Assembly (NCBI GenBank): GCA_002714745.1
Contig: PAYF01000027.1
Coordinates: 29,349-42,855, forward strand
DNA: 13,507 nucleotides
Reading direction: 5' to 3'
Origin: Methanobacteriota archaeon
GTDB taxonomy: Archaea; Thermoplasmatota; Poseidoniia; Poseidoniales; Thalassarchaeaceae
The notes beneath the pieces were generated by a model. The model had not been told where the DNA came from. It did not search any database and was given only the letters and a program-made list of their open reading frames with translations. The translations under genes and the position numbers were made by a program. Positions 13,489 to 13,507 of the stretch are shown in pieces (the stretch's first letter is position 1; the number at the start of each line of letters is the position of its first letter).

Positions 13489-13507
13489 TGGAACTCACTA
13501 TACTCCG

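Noticed and set aside
1..13507. tRNA or rRNA genes, CRISPR arrays, insertion sequences, defence islands
   Set aside because: All space is occupied by protein-coding genes with gaps of 111 bases or less. No regularly spaced repeats, transposase motifs or tRNA-like cloverleaf sequences were seen. The STAND protein lacks a recognisable toxic effector domain.

Overview
The window reads as a compact mesophilic archaeal chromosome, most likely a Marine Group II-type euryarchaeon (Candidatus Poseidoniales or a close relative). That assignment is an inference. It rests on a winged-helix STAND ATPase with archaeal features, a TYW2/Taw2 wybutosine enzyme, stand-alone Lrp/AsnC ligand-binding (RAM) proteins and a JAMM metalloprotease, found beside bacterial-type uvrC and oligoribonuclease genes. 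Large acidic secreted proteins, very short spacers and base composition near 50% G+C (by eye) also fit. I saw no rRNA, tRNA, CRISPR array, insertion sequence, phage gene or origin.

Layout, left to right: (1) 1-1735, minus: a secreted right-handed beta-helix protein running off the left edge. (2) 1847-2316, plus: two adjacent stand-alone RAM-domain proteins. (3) 2313-4502, minus: a winged-helix STAND NTPase with a helical repeat tail. (4) 4531-6231, plus: UvrC. (5) 6228-9173, minus: a ~980-residue surface protein with a signal peptide and C-terminal anchor. (6) 9215-10817, plus: TYW2 overlapping a JAMM metalloprotease. (7) 10820-11362, minus: oligoribonuclease. (8) 11443-12705, plus: an MFS exporter. 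(9) 12679-13488, minus: an unknown four-helix membrane protein.

The nine transcription units alternate strictly in strand. All four convergent junctions overlap or nearly touch (4 nt overlap, 4 nt overlap, 2 nt gap, 27 nt overlap). The divergent start regions are short; the longest gene-free stretch is 111 bases, at 1736-1846. No intrinsic terminator with a T tract was seen between convergent genes.

The genes do not form one pathway. TYW2 and the JAMM protein are probably co-transcribed, as are the two RAM proteins. UvrC (DNA repair), oligoribonuclease (RNA turnover) and TYW2 (tRNA modification) are housekeeping functions. The STAND protein is a likely signal-responsive regulator, and the two large secreted proteins belong to the cell surface. 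The points most worth a second look are a UvrC lacking the usual cysteine cluster, a perfect GC-only inverted repeat around a possible start codon of the big surface protein, the eukaryote-like TYW2 signature, and the alternating gene architecture.
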